DNA of 64,000 nucleotides from Pseudomonadota bacterium. GTDB lineage: Bacteria; Pseudomonadota; Alphaproteobacteria; Rhizobiales; Xanthobacteraceae. The notes under the pieces were generated by a model. The model ran no database searches. It had not been told where the DNA came from and saw only the letters and a list, made by a program, of their open reading frames with translations. The translations under genes were made by a program, and so were the position numbers. Each line of letters starts with the position of its first letter. Position 1 is the first letter of the stretch. The stretch covers positions 248,001-312,000 of the forward strand of contig JAEYAW010000031.1 in assembly GCA_023404675.1 (NCBI GenBank). Direction: 5' to 3'. Of the stretch, positions 24,690-34,115 are shown piece by piece.

Positions 24690-26675
24690 TCAATCGACCG
24701 GCAATGGCGCGATTGCGCCGGCCGCTGCCGCCTCGCCCGGCGCACCGAACAGATCGAGCCGATGCGGATTGATGCGCCGAAGATCGCCGCGACGCAACGT
24801 CACGCCATGGCGGTCGAAGAACTCCAGAACCTGGATCGCGACCTTGCGGCCGACGGAGTGCTCACCATGCTCGATGCGGTCGCGAAAGGCGGCGGCCGTG
24901 AACTGATGGCCCGGCGATATCTCGCCCAGATCGCGGAGCATCGCAACCATCGCCGCAACCGTCGTGCGCATGAAGAAATGATCATGCGCCACCTCGTCCA
25001 CCTTGCCCATGCGGCCGAGCAGCTTCATCAGCCGCCGCACGCCAGGCTCCGGCTCGCCGGTAAGCGCGGCGAGATCACGCACGCGCGGGGGCCGGAAGCG
25101 CTCGATGCCGGACAGCTTCGGCTCAATGATCTCCCACAGGATCTCGTCCTGCCGCGTCAGGCGAACCTCGTGGCCCGCGAGCCGCACCCATGCCCCTTCG
25201 AGCGCGATCAGGCCCTCGCCGGCGAAGCGCTTCAGCGCCTCCGCGAACACAGGCTTGGCGAGCCGGGGACCGAGCGCGAGGCGCAGGCGCTCCGCACCCA
25301 TGCCTGCGAGATCCGGATTGGCGTCGTGGAAACGCGTCACCTCGCCCAACAGCGCGGCGCGGTAAAGCTGCCATCGCTCGTGGGACAGCGCTATACGCTC
25401 CGCGTCGGCAACCAACACGACGAGATGCAGATGTTCCGCGATCAGCATTGCCGTTTCGGCCGCCAGCGCATGGTCGCGCGCAAAGGCGTCGAGATCGAGA
25501 TGCCAGGGCTCGACGGCGAGCAGCGCGCGGACGGCGGCCTCGGGCTCGTTGTTGGAGAGAGCGGCAAGTTGCGCGAGACGCGGCTCCGTACGCCGCTTGC
25601 GGGAGGGCGCGCGCAGATCCAGCAGCCGGCCGCCGCCGATGGTGCGCTGGGCCGAGGTGTCGCGGATCACGTAGCGGTCGCCCGCCGCCGCGGCAATGGC
25701 CCGCTCCAGCACAATCTGCACGAGACCCGACGCGCCGGGCGCAATCGTATCGTCCGACAGCGGCACCAGCCGCGCGCCGACCTCGCTCGCGCCGTGATGG
25801 AAGCGCACCGGAAACCACTGACCCAGCGGCTTCGGCTCGCTCGCAAGCACACGCAAACTGGCGTCGATGCGGTCGGTCGGCGCATGCAGGCGCGGCTCCA
25901 GCACCATGTCACCGCGCGCGATCGCGTCGTGCGAGACGCGCTCGCCAGCGAGATTGAGTGCACAGCGGTCGCCCGCGCGGCCTTCGCCGGCCTTTCGGTT
26001 CTGCGCGTGAATGGAGCGCACGCGCGCCGCGATATCCGAGGGAGAGATCGTGACCTGATCGCCGACCGCAACGCGGCCGGACAGCACCGTCCCCGTCACC
26101 ACCGTGCCCGCGCCGGCCAGCGTGAAGCTGCGATCCACCGCCAGACGAAAGCCGCCATCCGCCGCGCGCGCCGCGAAGGCGCGGGCAGCATCGATCAGAC
26201 TTATCCGCAGGTCATCGATTCCCTCGCCGGTCAGCGACGACACCGCCAGTACCGGCGCGCCTTCGAGCGAGGTGCCGTGCAGCAGCGCGGCAATCTCGTT
26301 CGTCACGTCCATGCGCCGGCCGGCGTCGGCGAGGTCAGCCTTGGTCAGCACAACGATGCCGCGCGACACGCCCAGCAGATCGAGCAGAGCCAGGTGCTCG
26401 CGCGTCTGCGGCATCACGCCGTCGTCGGCGGCCACGACCAGCAGCGCGAAATCGATGCCGCTCGCGCCCGCCAGCATGGTGTGAATGAATTTCTCGTGGC
26501 CGGGCACGTCGATGAAACCGAGCGTGCCCGCCTCGGTGGGCATATAGGCGAAGCCGAGATCGATGGAGATGCCGCGCGCCTTCTCCTCCTTCAGCCGGTC
26601 GGTATCGACGCCGGTCAGCGCGCCGATCAGCGCGGTCTTGCCGTGGTCGATGTGACCGGCAGTGCCAACGATCAC
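24690..26675 (-). CDS. selB: Selenocysteine-specific translation factor SelB
   Basis: A 661-residue GTPase that brings Sec-tRNA-Sec to the ribosome at UGA codons followed by a SECIS hairpin. It begins with G1 GTAGHIDHGKT, then IDLGFAY (switch I), DVPGHEKF (G3) and VLTKADL (G4), as in EF-Tu-like factors. The C-terminal part (about 400-661) carries the winged-helix repeats that bind SECIS RNA. The start ATG overlaps the selA stop by 4 bases. The stop TGA abuts the selC tRNA. Confidence 0.97.
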   Translation of the reverse strand: MIVGTAGHIDHGKTALIGALTGVDTDRLKEEKARGISIDLGFAYMPTEAGTLGFIDVPGHEKFIHTMLAGASGIDFALLVVAADDGVMPQTREHLALLDLLGVSRGIVVLTKADLADAGRRMDVTNEIAALLHGTSLEGAPVLAVSSLTGEGIDDLRISLIDAARAFAARAADGGFRLAVDRSFTLAGAGTVVTGTVLSGRVAVGDQVTISPSDIAARVRSIHAQNRKAGEGRAGDRCALNLAGERVSHDAIARGDMVLEPRLHAPTDRIDASLRVLASEPKPLGQWFPVRFHHGASEVGARLVPLSDDTIAPGASGLVQIVLERAIAAAAGDRYVIRDTSAQRTIGGGRLLDLRAPSRKRRTEPRLAQLAALSNNEPEAAVRALLAVEPWHLDLDAFARDHALAAETAMLIAEHLHLVVLVADAERIALSHERWQLYRAALLGEVTRFHDANPDLAGMGAERLRLALGPRLAKPVFAEALKRFAGEGLIALEGAWVRLAGHEVRLTRQDEILWEIIEPKLSGIERFRPPRVRDLAALTGEPEPGVRRLMKLLGRMGKVDEVAHDHFFMRTTVAAMVAMLRDLGEISPGHQFTAAAFRDRIEHGEHSVGRKVAIQVLEFFDRHGVTLRRGDLRRINPHRLDLFGAPGEAAAAGAIAPLPVD

Positions 26676-28081
26676 GCGGGCACCTTGAGATGCGACAGGC
26701 TGTCGAGAAAGCCGCCCTCGTCTTCGAGGCAGCGCAGATCGAAGAGCAGCGCGCCGTCGGCGATGCGGCCGATCACAGGCACCGGCAGGTCGCGCAGGCT
26801 GGCGGCCAGCGCATCGAGCCGCCGTCCCGATGTCCCGCCCGCGGGCGAGATCGCCAGCGCGGCGCTGGGCAATGTCTCAAGCGGCAACGCGCCGGAGCCG
26901 ATCTGGCTGGTGCAATCGACGATGGCAACGTTAAAGCCGCCAAGCACGGCCGCAACGCGAGGCAGTAGCGCCGCCGCCTGCGTGCGGAGGTCGTCGCGCG
27001 TCCGCGCCAGCAAACGCAGCGTCGGCAATCGCTCGGCGAGGCGATCGGGATCGCGATAGAGCCGCAAGGTCGCTTCCAGCGCCGCGAGGCGAATTTTATC
27101 CACGCGCAGCGCCCGCTTCATCGGATTGCGATTGATCTGCGCGATCAGCTCGGCACGACCGACGATGAAGCCGCTCTGCGGGCCGCCAAGCAGCTTGTCG
27201 CCCGAGAACGTCACGAGGTCGGCGCCATCCGTCACCGCCTCGCGCACCGTGGGCTCGTGCGCGAGGCCTATCCCGCGCAAGTCGACCAGCGTGCCGGAGC
27301 CGAGATCGTTCACCAGCGGCACTCCGCGCGCATGGGCGATGGCGGCGAGGTCGCGCGCGACAACCTCTTTCGTGAAGCCCTCGATGCGGTAGTTCGAGGT
27401 GTGCACCTTCAGCACCAGCCCCGTGCCGTCGCCGATGGCGGCCTCGTAGTCCCTGGGATGGGTGCGGTTGGTGGTGCCCACCTCCACCAGCGTCGTGCCG
27501 GCGCGTGCCATGATGTCCGGCATGCGAAACGCGCCGCCGATCTCGATCAGTTCGCCGCGCGAGACCACCGCCTCGCGGCCAAGGCCCAGCGTATTCAGCA
27601 CCAGCAGCACGGCTGCGGCGTTGTTGTTGACGACGGTGGCGTCTTCCGCGCCGGTCAGCTCGATCAGAAGCTCGCGGACATGATCGTCGCGCTCGCCGCG
27701 TTTGCCGGTCGAAAGATCGAACTCCAGCGCCACGGCGGAGCACATCGCCCGCGTCGCCGCCTCGATCGCCGCGTCGGCCAGCAGCGCGCGGCCGAGATTG
27801 GTGTGCAGCACCGTGCCGGTGAGATTGAACACCGGACGCAGGCTGGACCGACTGGTGAGTTCCAGCCATTCGGCTGCGACGAGCGCAACGTGATCCGGCG
27901 ACGGCAGCGCCGTCACCTCCCCGGCGCGAACGGCGGTCCGCGTCTCGCCCAGCACGGCGCGAACAGTCTCCGTCACCAGAGCACGGCCGAACCGCGCGAC
28001 GGCGAGTTGCGCGCCAGTCGTGGACAGCACGACATCCACTGACGGCAGATCGCGCAGACTGATGCGGGCTGGAGCGTCCAT
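26672..28081 (-). CDS. selA: L-seryl-tRNA(Sec) selenium transferase SelA
   Basis: A 469-residue PLP enzyme that converts Ser-tRNA-Sec to Sec-tRNA-Sec using selenophosphate. Recognised by LRPVFNLTGTVLHTNLGRA, VNNNAAAVLLVL, and the PLP lysine in TFSGDKLLGGPQ (about residue 300). The N-terminal domain that binds tRNA-Sec is complete. GAGAGG precedes the ATG at 28081. It is 11 bases downstream of fdhE and overlaps selB, consistent with one transcript. Confidence 0.97.
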   Translation of the reverse strand: MDAPARISLRDLPSVDVVLSTTGAQLAVARFGRALVTETVRAVLGETRTAVRAGEVTALPSPDHVALVAAEWLELTSRSSLRPVFNLTGTVLHTNLGRALLADAAIEAATRAMCSAVALEFDLSTGKRGERDDHVRELLIELTGAEDATVVNNNAAAVLLVLNTLGLGREAVVSRGELIEIGGAFRMPDIMARAGTTLVEVGTTNRTHPRDYEAAIGDGTGLVLKVHTSNYRIEGFTKEVVARDLAAIAHARGVPLVNDLGSGTLVDLRGIGLAHEPTVREAVTDGADLVTFSGDKLLGGPQSGFIVGRAELIAQINRNPMKRALRVDKIRLAALEATLRLYRDPDRLAERLPTLRLLARTRDDLRTQAAALLPRVAAVLGGFNVAIVDCTSQIGSGALPLETLPSAALAISPAGGTSGRRLDALAASLRDLPVPVIGRIADGALLFDLRCLEDEGGFLDSLSHLKVPA

Positions 28082-28092
28082 AGGATCGCCTC

Positions 28093-29004
28093 TCAGTAGC
28101 CGAGCAGAAACGGATTGAACGCCGCGCGCCGATACGGACCCTGCCGCATCATCATGTCCAGAGCCAGCGTGCCGACGTCGTCTGCGAAAGCCTCAATGGT
28201 GACGTCCTTGTTCTGGTACATCACCTTCACATAGGTGCGACATTCGTCGCAGGTTTCGGCCTTCACGGTGCCGGGGCTGCCGTCGATCTCCTGATAGCCG
28301 ATGCCCTTGGTGCTGCCGCAGGAGCAGCAGCGGATGCGCACGTAATTCCACAACGTGGCGCACAGCGAGCAGACGCAGAAGCGGTTGCCGTGGGCGTTGC
28401 GCCATTCGACGATCAGCGAGGCCACCGGCGGGCCGCCGCAGACCGGGCAGACGCCATCGCCGACAGGCGAGAGTTTTTCGACGTCGAGCCGCGAGGCCAG
28501 CCGCGCGAAATGCACCTGCAGGGCCGCAGCCACATAGACGTGCTCGGCCAGCGTCTCGACCGGGAGCGCGTTGTCCAGCACGTCGCGCACCATCTGCGCG
28601 CGGTATGCCGCATTCGCTGCGGTCACGCGCTGCAAGGCCCCGGCGGCCTCGGCGGGCTTGGCGACACGGGCGGCGGCGTCGAACATCGCGTCGAGCGTTG
28701 CTTCCAGTGTGACATCCAGCGTGGTGCGCGAGCGATCCAGCGGCGGCATCCCGAATGAAGCCGCTCGCGCCAGCGCCGCCCCGTCCGGCATCTCGACCGG
28801 CGGCAGCGCATTGACGATCTCGTGCTGTGCGTCGACGAGGCCGGCGACGAAATCGAGATAGGGTTTCAGCGGGCTGACGGACGCGTAGGTCCGCAGCCGG
28901 GCAGCGCGAACCTGGAACAGCGTTGCGGGATCAGGAAGGACCGCAAAGGGCGGCGTGGAGACATCGCCGATGGCGGTAGGATCTGGCTGAAGATCGACGG
29001 ACAT
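28093..29004 (-). CDS. fdhE: Formate dehydrogenase accessory protein FdhE
   Basis: A 303-residue cytoplasmic rubredoxin-like protein needed for assembly of respiratory formate dehydrogenases. Four C-x2-C motifs are visible in the C-terminal half: CPVC, CSLC, CSCG (preceded by another Cys) and CDEC. In E. coli FdhE binds iron and interacts with the catalytic subunits before Tat export. The ATG at 29004 follows GAGGAACA. It is downstream of the fdnGHI set and upstream of selA. No fdhD gene, also usually required, is in the window. Confidence 0.93.
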   Translation of the reverse strand: MSVDLQPDPTAIGDVSTPPFAVLPDPATLFQVRAARLRTYASVSPLKPYLDFVAGLVDAQHEIVNALPPVEMPDGAALARAASFGMPPLDRSRTTLDVTLEATLDAMFDAAARVAKPAEAAGALQRVTAANAAYRAQMVRDVLDNALPVETLAEHVYVAAALQVHFARLASRLDVEKLSPVGDGVCPVCGGPPVASLIVEWRNAHGNRFCVCSLCATLWNYVRIRCCSCGSTKGIGYQEIDGSPGTVKAETCDECRTYVKVMYQNKDVTIEAFADDVGTLALDMMMRQGPYRRAAFNPFLLGY

Positions 29005-29113
29005 TGTTCCTCACGAACCTCACGGGCCACGTGGACGCGCGCACGGCCTACGGCCGGCGCACGCTGACGCAACAGTTTAGCCTGGTGTTTCGAGAAGCGA
29101 TAGCGATGCCGCC

Positions 29114-29830
29114 TCACGGTGCCGCGCGCGGCTTGCGTACCAGTTCCCGCAACCATTTGCGGTGATGCCGCCAGGCCCAGCCGCCGGTGACGCGTCCGCT
29201 GGTCATGGCCCCGAACGTGCCCTTCACCCAGAACGCCGCATAGACGTGGATGATCCACACGCAGATCGCGCAGACCGCGCCGATGGCATGGATCAGGACG
29301 GCGATGCGCTTCTGTTCGATGGTGGTGTATTGATAGAAATACTGATCCCAGATCACGACACCGCTGGTGATCAGCACCACGATCAGGCCGGACATCGACC
29401 AGAACACGAACTTCTGGCCAGCATTGTATTTGCCGACTTCCGGCAGCCGTTCTTCGTGTCCGGACAGCACGTCCTTGCCATGCGCCAGCCACTGCACATC
29501 CACCCGCGCAGGAAGATTGGCGCGCCAGAACCGCACGAACAGCAGCGAGAACGAGAAGAACAGCACAACGCCGATCCACGGATGCAGCGTGCGCGTCCAT
29601 TGCCCGCCGCCGAACAGCGCGGTGAGGAAGAACAGTGACGGCGTGAACAGCGCGAGGCCCGACAATGCCAGCAGGACGAGGCTGATGGCCGTGATCCAGT
29701 GATTGACGCGCGCAGGTGCGGTGTAGCGCGTCACCTGCACCGGATGACCGGCAACCACGTTGTCGCCCGGCTGGACGTCGCCGGGCTCATTGGTGTCAGG
29801 CGCGGGAGCGTTCTGGACGGACAGGGTCAT
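29114..29830 (-). CDS. fdnI: Formate dehydrogenase gamma subunit (cytochrome b556)
   Basis: A 238-residue integral membrane protein with four predicted helices and conserved histidines (RVNHWITA early, LHPWIGVVLF mid, and others) that bind two b hemes. It passes electrons from the FeS subunit to quinone. A 30-residue N-terminal extension precedes the first helix. The ATG overlaps the stop of fdnH by 4 bases. It could equally be called FdoI; N and O isoforms cannot be separated here. Confidence 0.92.
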   Translation of the reverse strand: MTLSVQNAPAPDTNEPGDVQPGDNVVAGHPVQVTRYTAPARVNHWITAISLVLLALSGLALFTPSLFFLTALFGGGQWTRTLHPWIGVVLFFSFSLLFVRFWRANLPARVDVQWLAHGKDVLSGHEERLPEVGKYNAGQKFVFWSMSGLIVVLITSGVVIWDQYFYQYTTIEQKRIAVLIHAIGAVCAICVWIIHVYAAFWVKGTFGAMTSGRVTGGWAWRHHRKWLRELVRKPRAAP

Positions 29831-30822
29831 TGCATCGTCCCTCGCGCATCGCCTCCCTCAGGACCCGCCGGAGGCGCCACCACGCCGCCGGTCGCCAGCT
29901 TCTCGGCGTTCTCCTCATCCTCCTCCGACACCTTGTTCGGTCCGGCGACGAGATAGTGAAGGAATCCGGCCGCCGCCGCGACGCCCATCACCGCCATGCC
30001 GACATACTTGGTCACGCCCTTCCAGGCATCCACGATCGGACTGATGGTCGGGTTGTCCGGCAGGCCGGCATAGAGCGAGGGCTTGTCGGCGTGATGCAGC
30101 ACGTACATCACGTGAGTGCCGCCGACGCCCTGCGGATCGTACAGGCCGGCGTTCTCGAAGCCGCGCGACTTCAGGTCCTTGATGCGGAAGTCGGCCCAGT
30201 CCTTCATCTCATCCTTGGTGCCGAACACGATGGCCTGCGTCGGACACGCCTTCTGGCAGGCTGGTCCCTGTCCGACCGCGACGCGGTCCGAGCACAGCGT
30301 GCATTTGTAGGCGCGGTGATCGACCTTCGAGATGCGCGGGATGTCGAACGGACAGCCTTTGACGCAGTAGCCGCAACCGATGCAGTTCTCGTGAATGAAA
30401 TCCACGATGCCGTTGGCGTACTGCACGATCGCGCCCGGCGAGGGACAGGCCTTCAGACAGCCCGGATCCTCGCAATGCATGCAGCCGTCCTTGCGGATCA
30501 GCCATTCCAGATTGTTGGTTTCCGGATTCTCGTATTCCGTGAACCGCATCAGCGTGAAGGTGTTCGGCGTCAGATCCATGGGGTTTTCATAGACCCCGTG
30601 ATTGAAGCCGATGTCCTCGTGGAGATTGTTCCACTCAAGACAGGCCGACTGGCACGCCTTGCAGCCGATGCACTTGGTGACGTCGATCAGCTTGGCGACT
30701 TCGGTCTGCCGCTGAGCGGGCGGCGTCACCGTGGACGCCGAGCGGCGCATGATGTCCTGCTCGCCGAACCGCGGCTTGGCGGCCTCGGGAGACACGGACG
30801 CATTCGGGATTGGGGGAAACAT
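29827..30822 (-). CDS. fdnH: Formate dehydrogenase beta (iron-sulfur) subunit
   Basis: A 331-residue ferredoxin-like subunit with four clustered cysteine motifs: CIGCKACQSAC, CMHCEDPGCLKAC, CIGCGYCVKGC and a final C-x2-C with CQKAC. It relays electrons from the molybdopterin subunit to the cytochrome. A C-terminal anchor helix (VGMAVMGVAAAAGFLHYLV) faces the periplasmic arrangement known for FDH-N. ATG 30822 follows AGGAGG at 7 bases. The frame continues to 30993, but that overlaps fdnG and is rejected. The gap to fdnG is 10 bases. Confidence 0.95.
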   Translation of the reverse strand: MFPPIPNASVSPEAAKPRFGEQDIMRRSASTVTPPAQRQTEVAKLIDVTKCIGCKACQSACLEWNNLHEDIGFNHGVYENPMDLTPNTFTLMRFTEYENPETNNLEWLIRKDGCMHCEDPGCLKACPSPGAIVQYANGIVDFIHENCIGCGYCVKGCPFDIPRISKVDHRAYKCTLCSDRVAVGQGPACQKACPTQAIVFGTKDEMKDWADFRIKDLKSRGFENAGLYDPQGVGGTHVMYVLHHADKPSLYAGLPDNPTISPIVDAWKGVTKYVGMAVMGVAAAAGFLHYLVAGPNKVSEEDEENAEKLATGGVVAPPAGPEGGDARGTMQ

Positions 30823-30832
30823 GCGCTGCCTC

Positions 30833-33800
30833 CTACGCCACGGGTCCGGTGGACGCTTCGATGTTGACGAGAAACGCCTTGAACTCCGGCGTCTCGATGT
30901 TGGCGTCGCCGACAAACGGGGTAAGCACGTTGGCCGGGAAGCCCTTGCGCGCCGCGCCGACGAAACCCCAGTGAATCGGAATGCCGACCACATGAACGAC
31001 CTTGCCGTCGATCTTCATCGGCTTGATCCGCTTGGTGACGACCGCCTTGGCGAGAATCTCGCCGCGCCTCGACCACACCCGCGCCCAGCCGCCCTTCTCG
31101 ATGCCCTTCTCCTTCGCAAGTTCTTCCGAGATCTCGACGAACTGCTGCGGCTGAAGCACCGCATTCACGTGATTGTTCTTGGTCCAGTAGTGGAAGTGCT
31201 CGGTCAACCGATAGGTCGTCGCCGCATAGGGGAAATCCTTTGAGGCGGTTTCGGCGAACTGCTTCCAGTCGTCCGCGAACACGCGGGCCACCGGATTGCC
31301 GACGATCTTCGGCGCGATCACGTTGGCCACCGGGCTCTCGAACGGCTCATAATGCACCGGGAACGGTCCGTCGCGCATCATCCTGCGCGCGAACAGGCGC
31401 CCGCTGCCTTCCGGGTTCATGATGAACGGCCCGACATCGCGCGGCTTGGCGTTCGGCGCGATGTCCGGAACATCGTAGCCGGTCCACTTCGCACCGTCCC
31501 ACTCGATCAGCTTGCGCGCAGGATCCCACGGCTTGCCATCCAGATCGCAGGACGCACGGTTGTAGATGATGCGCCGGTTGGCCGGCCACGCAAACGCCCA
31601 GTTCAGATAGGCACCGGTATCGCCGGGATCGGAATTATCCCGCCGCGCCATCATGTTGCCTGCCTCTGTGTAACTGCCGGAGAAGATCCAGCAGCCGCAG
31701 GCGGTGGTGCCGTCATCGCGCAGCACGCCGAAGCCCGGCACCTGCTTGCCGGCCTCGAGGATCTTCCTGGTCGGATCGTTCGGATCGAACACATCCACCA
31801 GCACCGAGCCGTTCATCTCCTTCGCCAGCTCCTCCGGCGTCGGCTCCTCCGGATCCTTGTAAGACCAGTTGAGGTTGACGATCGGATCGGGGAACGCTCC
31901 GCCCTCTTTCTTATAGAGCGCCTTCAGCCGCAGGTGAATCTGCGACATGATCCAGGTATCTTTACGCGCCTCGCCAGGAGGCGAGCCGCCGGGCCAATGC
32001 CATTGCAGCCAGCGGCCGGAGTTCACCAGCGAGCCCTCGTCCTCCGCAAAGCACGTGGTCGGCAGCTGGATCACCTCGGTCTTGATGTCGGCCGGGTTGG
32101 TCTTGTTGAAGATGCCATGATCTTCCCAGAAACGCGCGGTCTCCGTCTGCAGCGGGTCCATCACCACGAGCAGCTTGAGCTTGGACAACCCCTCCGCCAA
32201 TTTGGCGCGGTTTGGGAAGGCCTGCAGCGGATTGAAGCCCTGGCAGAAATAGAGATTGATCTTGCCCTGCTTCATCAGATCGAACATCCGCAGGATGTCG
32301 TAGTTCGGCACATCGAGCTTGGGCAGGTAGTCATAGGCCCAGTCGTTCTCGGCCGTGGCGGCCGAGCCGTACATAGACTTCATGAAACTGACGAAGAACT
32401 TCTTGTAGTTCTGCCAGTAGCTCATCTGGTTCGGCCGCAGCGGCTTGAAGGCGCGCGTCGACATGTAGCTGGCGAAGCTGGCCTCGGCCTCGACCGGCAT
32501 GTTGAGATAGCCCGGAAGCGCGTTCGAGAGCAGGCCGATATCCGTCAGTCCCTGGATGTTGGAATGGCCGCGCAACGCGTTCATTCCGCCGCCGCGCAGA
32601 CCGATATTGCCGAGGATGAGCTGAAGCATCGCCATGCCGCGGATGTTCTGCGCGCCCTTGGAGTGCTGGGTCCAGCCAAGCGCGTACATCGAGGTCATGA
32701 CTTTGTTGGGCGCCGAGCACTCGCCGATCATCTCGGCGATGTGCAGGAACTTCTCCTTCGGCGTCCCGCAGATGCGCTCGACCAGTTCCGGCGTGTAGAT
32801 CGCAACGTGCTGCTTCAGCAGATTCCACACGCAGCGCGGATGCTGCAGCGTCTCGTCGATGACCGCATAGCCGTCCGGCCCGATCTCATACTCCCAACTC
32901 TCGCGATTGTAGTCGCGCTTGCTCTCGTCATAACCCGTGAAGAGGCCGTCCTCGTAGGTGAAGCCCTCGCGGACGATCAGGTTGGCGTTGGTGAACGCCT
33001 TCACGTAGTCCCACTGCACCTTGTCGTTGGTGATGCACCAGTTGATCAGGCCCATCAGGAACGCAATATCCGAGCCCTGCCGGATCGGCGCGTAATAGTC
33101 CGCCACCGATGCCGAGCGATTGAAGCGCGGATCGACCACGATCAGCTTGGCGCCGCGGTTGGCTTTCGCCTCCGTCACCCACTTGAAGCCGCACGGATGC
33201 GCTTCGGCGGCGTTGCCGCCCATGATGATGACAAGGTCGGTATTCTTGATGTCCGTCCAGGAGTTCGTCATTGCTCCACGGCCGAATGTTGGGGCGAGAC
33301 TCGCCACCGTCGGGCCGTGTCAGACGCGCGCCTGATTATCGAATCCAAGCATTCCCGTGGAGCGCACCACCTTGTAGGTGGCAAACGCGGTTTCGTTCGT
33401 CGTGGCCGACGCTGCAAGAAAACCCGCCGTCACCCAGCGATTGACGGTAACGCCGTCCTTGTTCTTCGCGATGAAGTTGGCGTCGCGATCGTCCTTCATG
33501 GCGCGCGCGATCTTGTCGAGCGCCGCGTCCCAGGCGATCGGCTCGAACTTGTCGGACCCCGCCCGGCGGATCATCGGCTGTGTCAGCCGCGTCTCGGACT
33601 TGACGATGTCGCGGAGCGCCGCGCCCTTCGGGCAGAGCGTGCCGCGATTGGTCGGATGATCGGCATCGCCCTCGATGTGGACGATGTCGGCCTTTTCGCC
33701 CTTCTTCAGGTCGCCCTTCGAATAGATGATGATGCCGCAAGCCACCGAGCAGTAGGTGCAGATGTTGCGCGCCTCGGTGGTGTTGGTCAGGTGAAACGGC

Positions 33801-33919
33801 TTCACGGCGGCCGCCACGGCCGCCTCCGCTTCGCTGAAACCAAACGCACCCAGTGTTGTCCCCGCAATACCCGCTCCTGATGCTTTCAGGAACGAGCGGC
33901 GGGAGAGCTCCATGTTCAT
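30833..33919 (-). CDS. fdnG: Selenocysteine-containing formate dehydrogenase alpha subunit, Tat-exported
   Basis: A 1028-residue molybdopterin (bis-MGD) enzyme oxidising formate to CO2 in the periplasm. The reading frame is interrupted by a TGA at 33320-33322 that must be read as selenocysteine (residue 200): the context NQARV-U-HGPTVASLAPTFGRG matches the Sec site of E. coli FdnG. Residues 1-34 form a Tat signal with SRRSFLK. The 4Fe-4S motif is CTYCSVAC with a distal CPKG. Start ATG 33919 has AGGAGG 5 bases upstream; an upstream frame to 33994 is not needed. It heads fdnGHI-fdhE-selAB-selC. Automated gene calling would probably split it into two ORFs or mark it as a pseudogene. Confidence 0.97.
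33279..33319 (-). promoter_or_regulatory. SECIS element of fdnG
   Basis: Directly downstream of the UGA. The coding strand folds into an outer stem CGGCC/GGCCG (33313-33317 and 33279-33283) and an apical stem GGCG-AGTCT-CGCC. The AGTCT loop is the same type as in E. coli fdnG. It would be bound by the SelB C-terminal domain to insert Sec. Confidence 0.85.
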
Positions 33920-33965
33920 GCGGCCCTCCTGCTTAACCTCTGTGAAGCCACGATCATTAGTCCGC

Positions 33966-33994
33966 AAAGTATTTTTGAACTGGTCTAATGTCAA
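33966..33994 (-). promoter_or_regulatory. Candidate sigma70 promoter of the fdn-sel operon
   Basis: On the minus strand a perfect -35 TTGACA (33989-33994) and a 17-base spacer lead to a weaker -10 TACTTT (33966-33971). Transcription would start near 33958, about 40 bases before the fdnG ATG. No FNR/FixK-like TTGAT-N4-ATCAA site was found in the same gap. Confidence 0.45.
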
Positions 33995-34060
33995 ACCGAG
34001 ACCAAGCAGACGCCTCCAAGAACTCCTTTATTTTCAAACGAATCGTCAAACGGTCGCGAA

Positions 34061-34107
34061 ATCGTGCAATCCAGGAATCGTGCGAAGCGGAAAAAACGGC
34101 GCACGAT
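34061..34107. promoter_or_regulatory. Inverted/direct repeat upstream of fdnG
   Basis: An 8-bp perfect inverted repeat, ATCGTGCG (34077-34084) and CGCACGAT (34100-34107), plus another ATCGTGC copy at 34061. The three half-sites lie just past the 3' end of the FMN-binding protein gene and 65-190 bases upstream of fdnG. It could be an activator or repressor site for the fdn operon or a weak transcription stop; there is no T-tract. Confidence 0.35.
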
Positions 34108-34115
34108 CCCTCCCT

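Noticed and set aside
24306..27059. A 917-codon plus-strand frame across selC and selB
   Set aside because: It would read through the tRNA and both selB and part of selA on the opposite strand; it is a GC-bias artefact.
33320..33322. In-frame stop suggesting that fdnG is a split pseudogene
   Set aside because: The UGA is at the exact Sec position of E. coli FdnG, is followed by a SECIS-type hairpin, and selA, selB, selC and selD are all nearby.
31352..33880. An 842-codon open frame antisense to fdnG
   Set aside because: It lies opposite a confidently identified enzyme and has no recognisable motif or ribosome binding site.
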